From NCBI GenBank assembly GCA_038496675.1, contig CM076654.1:14034207-14098206 (forward strand): DNA of 64,000 nucleotides, given 5' to 3'. This DNA comes from Rachycentron canadum (lineage: Eukaryota > Chordata > Actinopteri > Carangiformes > Rachycentridae). Positions 52,299 through 63,814 of this stretch are shown here, in pieces (the first letter of the stretch is position 1; the number at the start of each line of letters is the position of its first letter). The position numbers and the translations under genes are program-made. The notes below the pieces were generated by a model, which saw nothing but the letters and a program-made list of their open reading frames with translations, ran no database searches and was not told where the DNA came from.

Positions 52299-54308
52299 TC
52301 ACAGTGGTACACCATCTGACAGGTCTGAATGGTTTGAGCTGTAACTGTTGATGAAGCTGAGCTCTGCAGAAATTGGCACTTTGGGCTCCTTGATAACCTG
52401 TATAGGACACAAATCCTGGATTTAGAAGTAGTAGTAAATACCTCTAAAACTCTGCCCTGAACATGTTTACACCATAGCTCCTTCCATCTTTATCTATAAT
52501 GCTGCAGAAGCAATGACTAGTGTCATAGCCTAAGGCACAGAGCAGCATACTGGTTTCTGTTTTGGGGTTTAAGATACTTTGTGTATTTAATATAAATCAT
52601 ATTTTAACCTTGGAAATACAACACCTTGATGCCTGTTTCATTCTGAATGGACATCTGAAAGTACAGACATTAGAAGCTTAACCTTGGCAATGAAATGTGT
52701 TTGCAGATAGAGCTCACTGCAATGAGACATATCACAAATAAGTAATAATGATAAGTAAAACTCTGTAATAAATTGCACAAATTATTGACAAAGATTTTTG
52801 ACATTGTCATTAATGAACTAGTGAATTTAAAGTCAATAACAATATGTGAGTTGGACACAAAATGAATACTGCTTTGGGAATTATAAAATAATGAAGGAAT
52901 AGTCATAACTACTTTGAGTGACAATCCAAAACAGTCGCTAATATTAGACAGCTTTGTTCTAAAAATGTATTTTCTTATGTACAGTCTTTTAATTGAACGT
53001 TATTAAGCTACTACATGTTAACTAGCCATTCATTATTACTTATTTCATAGTAAGTAACTACTAGGTTTTGCAAACCATATTGTTGGCAGATTGTGGACTT
53101 AGATAGATATGTACTTATTCTTAAAAGCAGATTCTTGAGAATATTTGAAAGTGAAGTCTCTATCTTTCTCTAGGCTGTAATGAACACAGATGAACCAATG
53201 TGTTATGATTGAATATATGATGCCTTTTGCTTACTTCATCAAACTTTCTCTCACTGTAGACTTCATTCTTGTCAATAAACGTCAGCATGATCCAATCACA
53301 GATAATGGTACACTGGAGGGGTGAAGTGAAAAGAAGAGTGAACAGTTTGTGATGCAAAGAGCATTAGCTGTTACTTCAAAGTGTCAGGATAAGAAAGTAA
53401 TGTAATAATTGCTCACGATCCCAACTGAGGTCATTGCAGTCACTGTGCTGATGATGGTTGGGATAGGACTGAATTTACCAGCCTGCAAAGAAGTGACATG
53501 CAAATAATATAACGACAGTAAGCACAGTCAGCAGAACCTAAACTGAAGTGACGCTTTGATGCACTTACATGTCCATGAACAATAATGTCCAGACGGATGC
53601 CATAGGCCTTGATAAGTGTCCGAGACTCTACCCCATCCTTACTGTAATATTTGGCAAATCTAGACCGAAATCAGAGGGGTAGAGGTGGAGAATCTTGCCA
53701 CAAGCCAAAGTAAAGACCACAGTTTAAAATACTATATGTGTGGTCATGGAGCTTACCTGTAATAATATCCAGAGTTGGCCTGATCTTTTCGGAGATCAAG
53801 ACGACGGAAGGAATATGTAGGTTTACAATGGGATGGATCCAGGTCCAGGTTACATTTCCAGTTAATGAAAACTCCTATCACTCCTCCCTGATCGAAAACA
53901 ACAATGATCATTCACATATTAAACAGTGCTGCAATTCCACACCGGAGGTCATTTTTAACACACAGAGGCAGTATGTGTTGTGCAAAATAAGAAAGAGAAA
54001 GAAAAAAAAAAAAAGATAAAAAAGACAAAAAGAAAAAAGACAAAAAAAGAAAGGGAACATCTTCCATCAAATCAGAATCAAACCATTTTGCCATGCAAAA
54101 CTCATACTCACAGTCCTGCAGAGCTCACTGAAATTCTCCCTGGCTTGATCTGCAATGAACCCCAGGCGGAAGTTTGGACAGTAGGGCTCTTTCTCCTCAT
54201 CATAATGACACTTACTGAGGTATTTCTGCATATTGCGCTTATTTGAAGCATCTTTGATATTTCCCCTGCCAAAAACAGGAAAATAACTTAATGAAAAAGC
54301 ATTGGCTT

Positions 54309-54354
<46 letters not shown>

Positions 54355-56524
54355 GTACTTTACCTCAACACTTTAAATTTGGGGAAGTGGATAGAGTTCC
54401 TGATGAACACTGTGAAGTTGATGGCCTCGACTAATGCTGGTTCACTGTTGAAGACACCAAATAATCACAATGATAATCTGCCACCAACCATTAGTTTCAT
54501 TCTGTTGCTTAGCAACCATTACTATATTACTCTTAGTCCACAATGCAACACTTTGTCAGATAAGTGACAAAGCAAATATTAACATACATTTTATCCAGTC
54601 CCAAGAGTCCTTATTGAAGTTTATATGCTGTTACTCTTGCTTTCCTGCTCACCCTGGATTATCCTGCCTTCGTCCGATACAATCTAAAATAAACAGCTGA
54701 TTAACCGTGGCCTATGTTTTACTCTTGTGACACTTTACTGATGATACTGGACAATGTAACTCTTTTCAAAGCCAATCCATCTTTTTAGAATCCAAATTCT
54801 TTGTTATTGTGCTAACAATCATTCATTTTTACAGCATCCTTTGTCTTTTGGTCTATCCATGGATGGATAACTAAACAAACTGAACGGGATCAGGCCCAAT
54901 TTTGTCATCGAGTCCCAAAGTTCAACCTCAGTCAGAGGTAATTTTCGTGACAATTTATTCTTGTGAACGTGATTATCCAATCAGGTTTTCTTCTTCTGCT
55001 TCTTCTTCTTCTTATTATTATTATTATTATTATTATCATTTTATTATTTTATGTTTGGAAATGGAAATGACCTGAACATGAATAATCAACTTGGTGGTGA
55101 TTATACATCACCTGCCTTACCGTACTACAGCATATTCCTCAATAGGACACCAAGTTTGGATCTCACAAGTTTTGAAGGTGTGGTTATAGTATTGAACACA
55201 TCTGCCAGTCCTTCTACCTGTAAGAAAGTGTTGACAGAGAGAATAACTGTGGCAAATACAAACCAACCACACACGAAGAAAGATTTATTGATGAATAAAA
55301 ATATTACCATGACCATCAAAGTCAACCTCCCCCTGGACACAGTCAGAATTTGTTGTGCAGTTGGCACTGGCAACTTTGAAGTACTAAAATGAAGTAAGAC
55401 AAATGCTAAGTCATATGAAAAGAAAGATGTCTGTGATACTGATACTTATTAAAATGCTTTTCCTGCATATGAGGCTTAAGTTGACCTCTCACCTCAGCAC
55501 AGTTTCCTTGCTTCTGATTGTATGTGACTTCTCGTCTCAATATTGTACTGATCACATCACCACCCTATGAAGAAAATGTCACCAGAAACACTCAGTGGTG
55601 TTTACTCTAGCATGACTGATGGCGACAGAGTATATTTGCTGAGAGTTTCTTAAACATGCAGCAGCATTTATTCTTGACTCACCTCTGAGGGTCGAGCATA
55701 CTCCACAGTGTCCAGGATATCATCTCCATGAACTGCTGTGCCTTTCATGAGAGTGTAAACTGAGCTCTCTGGACGGGTTTCACTCTCTTGGTATGCTTTC
55801 TGACTTATAAAGACATACCTTCAGGATGATAGAACAGACAGAAGCAATATCAGATTTTGTGTTATGATGTCAATTTTTATTGGAGGTATCACATTACCCT
55901 GGCTCTGTTCAGCCCTTTTTACTGAAGCCAAAGAAAGAAGAAAAGATGACGCACTTAAATCATATAACCACAGACATCTAAAATGAAGATCTTCACAAAT
56001 TCTTAATCTAATAAAACTGCTCTGCTAAGACCAAACAGCTTATCTGAGAGAGACTTAACCACACTTTTAGTCAGCAGTTATGTTTCCATCTATTATGCTG
56101 TTTATTTGTTTTCAGTTAATTGCAAATGGGAGGTATTTCCTCTCCTAATTTATGGGTTTGAGAATTTAAAGCCACAGTGCATTTTTTTATCAGTATACTC
56201 TCTTTTTCCATACATAAAATAATGCTGACAAACTGTGATTCATAAAATTTACATTAAAACTAGCAAATATCTATTTATAAGTTGAAAAAATAAACAGATT
56301 GAAGTTACCAAAGCCTTTGCTTTTCATAAAATGTCCCTTTTGACAAATAAAGCAGACATGCAAATACACAAACTTGAAACTTACCAGATGAAATAGGTGA
56401 TCACAAGAAACTGAACGCCTCTGTAAATGACTCCAAGAGTTCTGTTTTTAACCACCATCACCTTTGGCGTCTCATAGTCCCAGAAACCAAGAAAATAATC
56501 CTTTATAAACTCACGTAGTCCCAT
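52299..56524 (-). CDS. p2rx2: P2X purinoceptor 2, ATP-gated cation channel subunit
   Basis: Trimeric plasma-membrane cation channel subunit of sensory and autonomic neurons. Exons 5' to 3': 56524-56385, 55818-55683, 55564-55493, 55383-55308, 55217-55121, 54444-54364, 54265-54112, 53887-53757, 53659-53569, 53482-53417, 53312-53235, 52397-52299; 406 codons plus TGA. The N-terminus carries the P2X signature WDYETPKV (conserved Thr-Pro-Lys). TM1 follows (GVIYRGVQFLVITYFIWYVF). The ectodomain holds the ten conserved cysteines plus an extra one at Cys250. TM2 is FSPIPTIISTVTAMTSVGI continuing CTIICDWIMLTF. The trafficking motif Y-x-x-x-K appears as YSERK. Of the ATP-contact positions, Thr185, Lys72, Arg296 and Lys313 are present. 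The first lysine of the usual K-V-K-G is Leu70, and NFR is YYR (294-296). The last exon adds VIKEPKVPISAELSF and ends ..SDGVPL. P2X2 identity is supported by WDYETPKV and by the convergent pole neighbour; another P2X paralogue is less likely. Confidence 0.92.
53992..54058. repeat. A-rich low-complexity tract in p2rx2 intron 7
   Basis: Runs of A broken by G and occasional C or T. On the p2rx2 strand it is a long T-rich tract, so it may contribute pyrimidine content to intron 7 (53888-54111). Confidence 0.85.
54311..54352. repeat. GT/CA microsatellite inside p2rx2 intron 6
   Basis: 21 uninterrupted GT units on the plus strand, so CA repeats in the p2rx2 pre-mRNA. The whole intron (54266-54363) is only 98 bp, and the repeat begins 11 nt after the donor. 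Confidence 0.97.
54988..55046. repeat. TTC/TTA trinucleotide repeat in p2rx2 intron 5
   Basis: Imperfect TTC units followed by about ten TTA units and then 'tcattttattatttt'. A simple repeat with no other content. Confidence 0.9.
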
Positions 56525-57232
56525 GATGAATTTATGAAATGTTTCACACATATTTTGAGATTCCCTTGTGAAGTCTAATTTCTCTATATTTCTGTCTCTC
56601 TGTAGCTACCTTTTTATTTCTCTCACTATGTCTTTTGTCACTCTCTGGTCCTGTTCAGCTCTAGTCTGCATCTCTTCAAAGCATCACTGGCACCAGTGAG
56701 GGTGGTGGGGGGAAGGGGGTGGGGTTCATATGTAGTTGAACCATACACTTTCTTTTATGTCAGTTTGTTCTGGTGACTAAACAGCCTGTTTCTAGTTGAT
56801 CAGACTTAACATCTGATTGTGTTTTGTTTTTGTTTTGCCTTTTTTTAAAAAAAAAAAAACCTTTGCTCTGAATAGATTGAAAATCTAAACTTAAAAACTT
56901 ATTTTGGAGGCATTTCTGCAGACAAACCAAATCTAAAACATATGACATGTCAAATTTAAAGAGATTTAGTGAAACGGATATGGGTATGTTTTTTTTTCTT
57001 TTTTAAAAAAAAAAAAGAAAAAAAAAGAAAGAGAAAAAAAAGAAAAACATTTTTTAATCAGGCGGGCGGACGGCCTGCCTCTGGGTCCTAGATGCTGCTC
57101 GCACCGCCTCCTCCGCGCATGTCAGAAGACACGTGCATCGGCTGCAGGTGGTGGAGGAGCCTCGTCTACGAAATTTGTTGACGAATAAACTTCCTCAAGC
57201 TTGTGTGGAAGTTGGCATATTTTTTTTTATAA
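56525..57232. promoter_or_regulatory. Divergent p2rx2/pes1 promoter region
   Basis: The two start codons face away from each other across 708 bp. On the pes1 side is a short GC-rich segment (57059-57165) with an E-box CACGTG at 57130-57135, about 100 bp before the pes1 ATG. Two T-run/A-run blocks (about 56838-56862 and 56989-57050) lie between the genes and could disfavour nucleosomes or form hairpins. Transcript starts cannot be fixed. Confidence 0.5.
57130..57135. promoter_or_regulatory. pes1: E-box CACGTG upstream of pes1
   Basis: A palindromic canonical E-box in the only GC-rich part of the intergenic segment. Ribosome-biogenesis genes are frequent Myc/Max targets; binding here is inference from one motif. 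Confidence 0.4.
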
Positions 57233-60200
57233 ATGGGGGGTCTTCAAAAGAAAAAGGTAAGAGCTGACACCGAGTCAATGTCAGGCTCAGACACATTAAC
57301 ACCGAAAACAACCTGACTAGCCAGTTAGCAAGCGGAGCTAGCTAAAGTTTGTTTTTCTGAAGCACCGTTGAACATTTTGAAGTTAAAGTATGTGGTTTAA
57401 ACCCAACAATGAAATAAGTATATTTTGACAGTATAAAATGAGCGTCTGTTCTTGTTTTTTTTTAGTTTGAGAGGGGCTCGGCCACAAACTACATCACCAG
57501 AAATAAAGCACGTAAGAAGTTGCAGCTGAGCCTCCCGGACTTCAGGTAACGCCACAGTGCTCTCGATGTGACACAGCTTCAGTCATAGTTAATGTGATTT
57601 TTTTTTTACATACCATAATTGACTGTTTGTTAAGCATATATAGTTAACATTTATCAGTCTCATGTAATAAGGCCTTCAATCGTGATGATTATAAAGTTCA
57701 GGTTTTGTTGAAGCTGTCACACAGGATTTTATGCATTTAAATGGTCACTTTGTTGTCTGTAGTGCGATGCTGATGAATTGTTACATTATGCTCAGTGGTA
57801 TATCAGAAACAAATGCCAGTACAGCTCAACACAATCCAACTGCAGCCTCTGAATTGGCACCTTTCTTAAACAACAGAAACAACACATTAGACCTATGTCG
57901 GGAGGTTGTATTGCAGAGCTGTTGAGTCAGACCACATTTTAAATAGAGATAATAAAACTGGTAGCTGAATGTAGACTGAAAAGCTATATATTTTCTGGTA
58001 ATTTGATTGATAACCTGCTCATAAATTTAAAAATAAATTCTTTGTGGCTGATCATGTGAAAGAATTACTTTAAAGATATTCTAAATCCAAGTCTGCACAG
58101 TCTAAATACAATCAGAGATATGAAATGATATGATATGAAAAAATCTCTGGTTGATACATTTCATTTAGCTCATGTTATAAGAGCTGCATAAAAGATTAAA
58201 TGTTATTTTCAGTAATAATAATTTGAGTGAAAAAGATTTATTGCAGACCTGTTAGATAAATTACTTTTAGCTTGGTATAAAATAGTGAAGTGAAAACTAG
58301 TAAATGAAGTTCCTTTATCCTTTGAGTTGATGAACCAACAACTCAAAGCCTTGTTGAAATAATAATATAAACCAGGAGAAAGCATGACCACACATGAGAA
58401 ACTAAATCAGACAGTGGTTGTATTTTTGCTCGCTATGACTAATTGCTTATCAAAATTACTGGCTATTTTTTGTTCATCAATCCACTCCATGTTATATACA
58501 TGTATGTCATCACCACAACTGACTCCTAAGAACATAAAATGGTTAAGAATTAGCTCGATATCAGGATGTCTGGCAAGACACTTAGAAAGCAGTTGTGTCA
58601 CAGACAAATCTGATGAAAACTGATATGATTTTTCAGACGACTATGCATCCTCAAAGGCATCTACCCCCATGAGCCCAAGCACAAGAAGAAAGTGAACAAG
58701 GGGTCCACAGCCCCAAGGACTTTCTACTTGCTCAAAGACATCCGCTTTTTGCTGCACGAGCCAATCGTTGGCAAGTTCAGAGACTACAAGGTAATACTAT
58801 ACTATGTATGAATAGTCTTGAAAGTAAGAGTTAATTTGGGAAAAGGTCTTGATTAAATTGTATTGTCAATAAATTACTTCTTCCTTTACAGACTTGCAAA
58901 TTAAGTGAATTTTAATTTGAGGGAGGTTGGTCAGTGTTTGGTTTTGTTCAATAATAGTATGAACACTTATCCTATTGTCAAAACGTTATCTTAACAGGTA
59001 TTTGTTCGCAAACTTAAGAAGGCTTATGGAAAAACCGAATGGTCTGCAGTGGAAAGACTGAGAGAGAACAAGCCCACCTATAAATTGGACCACATCATCA
59101 AAGAAAGGTGATTCTTATTCTCTTCACTTGACATAGGAGGGTATAGCTGATTATCTTTGTCAAATTAAATAGATCATGTTAGTAGAAATGAGCTGCAGAA
59201 GAGCATAATTGACTTATTTCAATGTGTTTGGGCTCTTTAAGTAAGAGATTAAACGCATCACAAGTCACTTTGTACCAACTTGTACTGACTCTGGTACTAC
59301 TTTCTGTTACAGGTACCCCTCCTTCATTGATGCTCTCCGTGATATCGACGACTCCCTTTGCATGTGCTTCCTCTTCTCTACGTTCGCTCGAACAGGAAAA
59401 TGCCATGTGCAGACAATCCAGCTGTGCAGACGTCTCACTGTGGAGTGGATGAACTTTGTGATTGCAGCTCGTGCTCTCAGAAAGGTGCTAGTGCAACCAT
59501 CAAGCTGCTTTTTTTTTTTTTTTTTTAATGTTTATTTTGCATATCAATATATCTATGACTTGAGTTCATTGACCTCTATCCTGCAATGCACTAAACATTT
59601 GTCTGTTCCTGATAGGTTTTCCTCTCCATCAAGGGAATATATTATCAAGCTGAGGTGATGGGACAGCTCATTACATGGCTGGTGCCATATCAGTTCTCCC
59701 ATGATGTAAGTGCAGAATGGTGAAATGTAGTCCATGGTGATTATGCTAATAATAACCAGTCATGTTGTAACAGCCAAGGGATTATACTAAAGCTTGACAC
59801 TGCTCTGTCAGCATTTAGACCCATCATAAATTCAAGAAAAAGGTGTTGCAATCATACACAAAAAGGTTAAGTCAGTGTGATTTTGAGAGGCATTACTTTT
59901 TCTTATAAACTGTGTGCTGTTTGTGTGCTCCAGGGATTACAAATTACTATAAATATTGGCACTCAGATTTATAAATTTTACCAGTGAGACTTGGATCATT
60001 TTTTCCCTTTTCAGCACCCAACAGATGTCGACTACAGAGTAATGGCAACTTTCACAGAGTTTTACACCACTCTTCTGGGGTTTGTCAACTTCAGACTCTA
60101 CCATTCCCTCAACCTGCTCTACCCACCAAAGGTATCTTGGATGTCACACAGGCTTCTCTCTGTATTTATACATATTACTTTTAAGGCCTTATCTGACAGT

Positions 60201-62523
60201 TAATTGTGGGTGATCCATATAGACAGAATGTCTAGACCATAAGTGTGACACTATTATCATTATGTTACTCACAAATGAATTTAAAACTCGCATTAATGAC
60301 ATTGATTCAAATAGCTGCTCAAAATTTAAGACTACAATCTTTCCAAAATTTGTATATTCTCAAGTATTTAGATTTCAACAAGATTGAAGTTGTGGAGTTG
60401 CAAATAAGTTTACTGCAAAAATAGACTAAGGATCTGTGGCTATTTGATCAACCTTTTGGTAAATCTGTGCTTTATTCACGCCATCCCTCCTTTTTTCAGC
60501 TGGACAGCAAAGCAGTGTCAGAGCTGAAGGAAGAGGATGAAGATGACTATGCCATGAATTCAGAATGCTACTTAGAGGTGAGCCTCCTAATCTTGAACCT
60601 TTTCCTAAAGGATCCATTAAACTACTCACTCAAGTGCTTTCTTATTTATATATATCTATAATGTAGATATCTGCCCTAACCTCATTACATCACGGATCAC
60701 ATCACATCATGGAATATGTTGGTCCTCATAATACTGAAAAAGACATTGTCTTCCATTTGTTGTGATATTAATTCTTTAATCTCATTGCTCTGGCAATTTC
60801 AGCAATTTAAGCAGTAGAACAGTAATTAAGTTGTGCAAAGAAAATTTTAACTCACCTATTGTATTGGGGAAGAGACAGAACCTAGACAAATAAAACTGAT
60901 ACTATCTGCACCCGTAGATTCAACTAGTCAGAGGTGACACAATGTTTTGTTCTTTTGTAACTTTTTTTTTTTTTTTTAAAAACAACAATTTCAACGGTGG
61001 CATTGTGTTTGCCACTATTGGGGTCCACCTAAATGTTAAATAGTCCAGTGAATGTGATCTTGTATCAACTTGGAAAACCTGACATGGTCTTTTATGTTAG
61101 AGAGCTAATAAGGGATGAGGATGGAGGGTACTACACATTCCACTGATCATAAACAAATTATGTAAATTTGTGGTTATTCATAGTAATAATGTTTAAAGAT
61201 GAATATAAAAAATACAATTGGAGATTGTTGCTCAAACTCTGTCTGTGGCTGTGCAGAAACTGTCAGCTCTAAGTGCCAGTCTGTCGCGGGTGGTTTCTAC
61301 TGCAGAGGAGGAGGATGCTGAACTTGACCAGTTTCCTGTTGAAGGGGTAAGAGAACCAGTCCACTGTATCTTATTTGTTCTAAATGGAGAATAGACATGA
61401 ATGTCAAAGTCATGATATGGAGATGTGTCAAACCATGTAGAAAAACAGCATTAGATAAACTAATTGGTCTCTGCAGGCTGAGGTACAAAGTCACAGATTT
61501 TGGAGGTGTGAAACTAGGGATTACCACATTCATGTTTGGTTGCTATATGAGATGCCAGATGAGATGTCTCCCACCCAGGGAAGCTTGTTTTACCCAACAG
61601 GTTTGAGGCTCTCAACTATTGGTTCTGTTTCCCCACAGGGACTTTCCAAGAGCCAAGGAACATCTTTAGGAAATGTCACCTGCATTTCAACATTTTGAGC
61701 TGATTTATTAAATGTAACATGTTCATTATTATTTCAACTTTGTGCTATTGTGAATTCAAGAAATACTCAATGGCTTCAGCAAAACAATGGCTATTGAATT
61801 TACCATTCATCTGATTTTATTCATTTTCATGGTTCCTCAGAAGTAATGGATCCAAGATAAGTTTATTTGTTCTCAGGGCAGGATGAAATGGCCATAATTC
61901 TAGTTTTGCTTTGTTATTGTAGGTCTTGCAAAGTACTATCAACAGTAGTAGTAGTGTTATAATGGTTTTATTTTCTGATGGTCTTTGTATCCATATCTGA
62001 AACTAACCAGTTCAATGTGTGTGACAATTTATTTTCTACCTTTTTTTTTTTTTTTTTTTTTTACATTTTTGTTTACTACAGTATTCAATGTTTTCATTAG
62101 CCCCAATGTCTTTAGTATTGTCCTGCAATGTAGAAAATAGTAAAAAAAAAAAAAAAAAACAACAAAAATAAAACAAACCTATACTTGGTGTATACATTGA
62201 TGCCCAACATTCCTGAGCTATTGTTAGACCAGCTTTTAGACATTACTGATTAGTATTTGTTTTCTAAGAATAATTAACATCACAGGAAATCTTTTTTTTT
62301 TTTTCAGGAGGACATTGAAAAGATGGAGGCCAGAGAAAAGGAACACAAACAGCAGGAAGCCCAGAAAAAGCTTTTTGAGGGACTCAAATTCTACCTGAAC
62401 AGAGAAGTGCCCAGAGAGTCACTGGCTTTCATCATCAGGTGAGTCGGATCTGTTGCAGTAAAACTCTGCCAGTGCCTTTTACAAACATACAAACATTTTA
62501 TTTATATACATATATATACACAT

Positions 62524-62589
<66 letters not shown>

Positions 62590-63814
62590 GTGTATATATG
62601 TATATATGTGTGTGTGTTTATTATAAACCTCAAACAGATGTAGAGCCTTTCTTGAATCATCTGTGCATTGGTGATGTGTTCCAGGTGTTTTGGTGGGGAG
62701 GTGTCCTGGGACAAGTCTGTTTGCATTGGCAGCACATACGAGGTGACCGACGAGACCATCACACATCAAATTGTTGACAGACCCAACACCGACAAGCAGT
62801 ATATCAACAGGTAATAGTTGAGCTTTTCTTGCTTTTCAAATATGCTGATCACCTTTTTATTGGAGCTTGTCAAAACATGTTAATTTTAATTAATTATAGA
62901 AACAAAAAAATGACTCCTTGACACCATCGAGATGTGGGCAAATGTGTAAAGAATGTCATGTCTTGGACAATGAACCAAACTGTAAATTCATTTTTCAAAA
63001 GAAAAGCTCATTCAGATTCTTCTGAGCTACTGCAGTCCCAAATGTGTGGTGATGAGGCTGCTCTGGTGTGTGCACCATATGGGCATACTGAGTAAAAGGT
63101 CGCTGCATCTTTTCTTTTTTCTGTTAGAGTGGTGAGTAAAACAGGCCTTGCTCTTAGGTGCCCCTCCCTCTTATCAGCTATCTGCAAATTCACAGGGTCA
63201 CAATAGAATAATCAAAATATGGGCAAAGATCACAAAGCCTGAATTTTAATCACAAAATGTGTAATTAAACGCTTCACCACCCCTACTTTTTATACAATGA
63301 ATGACATTTACAGTGTATTTTTGAATCCTAAATGCAGGAAGTCTCTGCAGATTGTGATCCTCCCTGTACATTACCATATCCTTCACAATGCATCCTTTCA
63401 GAATTATCTTTCTGCTCTCTTGCCTCAAAGCAACCCTATTCATTGTGTTCGACAGACCCTGTCCTCTTCCTTTCCCAAATTCCTCATACATTTCTCTAGT
63501 AAGGAGGAAAATCTAATTTCTGACCAAAGAGGGAGATATTTGCTCATTATTTCAGATTAAAACGGGGAAATGTCCAGCACTTGTTAGCTTCATCAGAGGC
63601 TAATATCATAACTTTACTTGATGTTTCAGGTACTATATTCAGCCCCAGTGGGTGTTTGACTGTGTCAATGCCAAAATCCTCCTGCCTGTAGAGGACTACT
63701 TCCTTGGAGTGACTCTACCCCCCCACCTCTCTCCATTTGTGGAGGAGAAGGACGGCGATTACGTGCCACCTGAAAAAGTGAAGATCATGGCCTTACAACG
63801 GGGAGAAAAACCTG
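57233..63814 (+). CDS. pes1: Pescadillo, ribosome biogenesis factor (3' end outside window)
   Basis: Nucleolar protein of the PeBoW complex (Pes1-Bop1-Wdr12), needed for processing 27S/32S pre-rRNA and making the 60S subunit. Exons seen: 57233-57256, 57466-57545, 58637-58790, 58998-59107, 59313-59484, 59616-59705, 60015-60131, 60500-60577, 61257-61346, 62308-62438, 62685-62810, 63630-63814; 452 codons plus 1 nt. The start MGGLQKKK followed by FERGSATNYITRNKARKKLQ is the family N-terminus. The pescadillo domain fills about residues 1-300 (RLCILKGIYPHEPKHKKK; DHPTDVDYRVMATFTEFY at the exon 6/7 junction). The BRCT domain covers about 323-415 (FEGLKFYLNREVPRE, CFGGEVSWD, signature Trp in QPQWVFD at about 398). 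The donor at 63814 leads to the missing acidic and coiled-coil C-terminus, about 130 residues in relatives. Divergent to p2rx2. Confidence 0.95.
57546..58636 (+). other. pes1: pes1 intron 2 (1.1 kb)
   Basis: AT-rich; no exon, RNA gene or recognisable repeat is apparent. Confidence 0.6.
61347..62307 (+). other. pes1: pes1 intron 9
   Basis: Contains a T-run at about 62042-62062 and an A-run at about 62142-62160 in inverted relation about 80 bp apart. A further T-run makes up the polypyrimidine tract of the acceptor at 62307. Nothing else is recognised. Confidence 0.6.
62512..62612. repeat. Compound TA/CA microsatellite in pes1 intron 10
   Basis: About 14 TA units are followed by about 13 CA units and then a partly complementary 'tatgtgtatatatg..tgtgtgtg' segment. 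The TA core is self-complementary and the CA and TG parts could pair, giving hairpin potential inside a 246-bp intron. Confidence 0.93.
62811..63629 (+). other. pes1: pes1 intron 11
   Basis: AT-rich, 819 bp, ending in the acceptor 'gatgtttcag'. The open frame at 63297-63560 has no family resemblance. Confidence 0.55.

Noticed and set aside
55051..55392. A 113-codon plus-strand open frame inside the p2rx2 locus
   Set aside because: It lies opposite p2rx2 exons 4 and 5, which match the P2X cysteine-rich ectodomain on the minus strand. The plus-strand product has no family resemblance, so it is a shadow.
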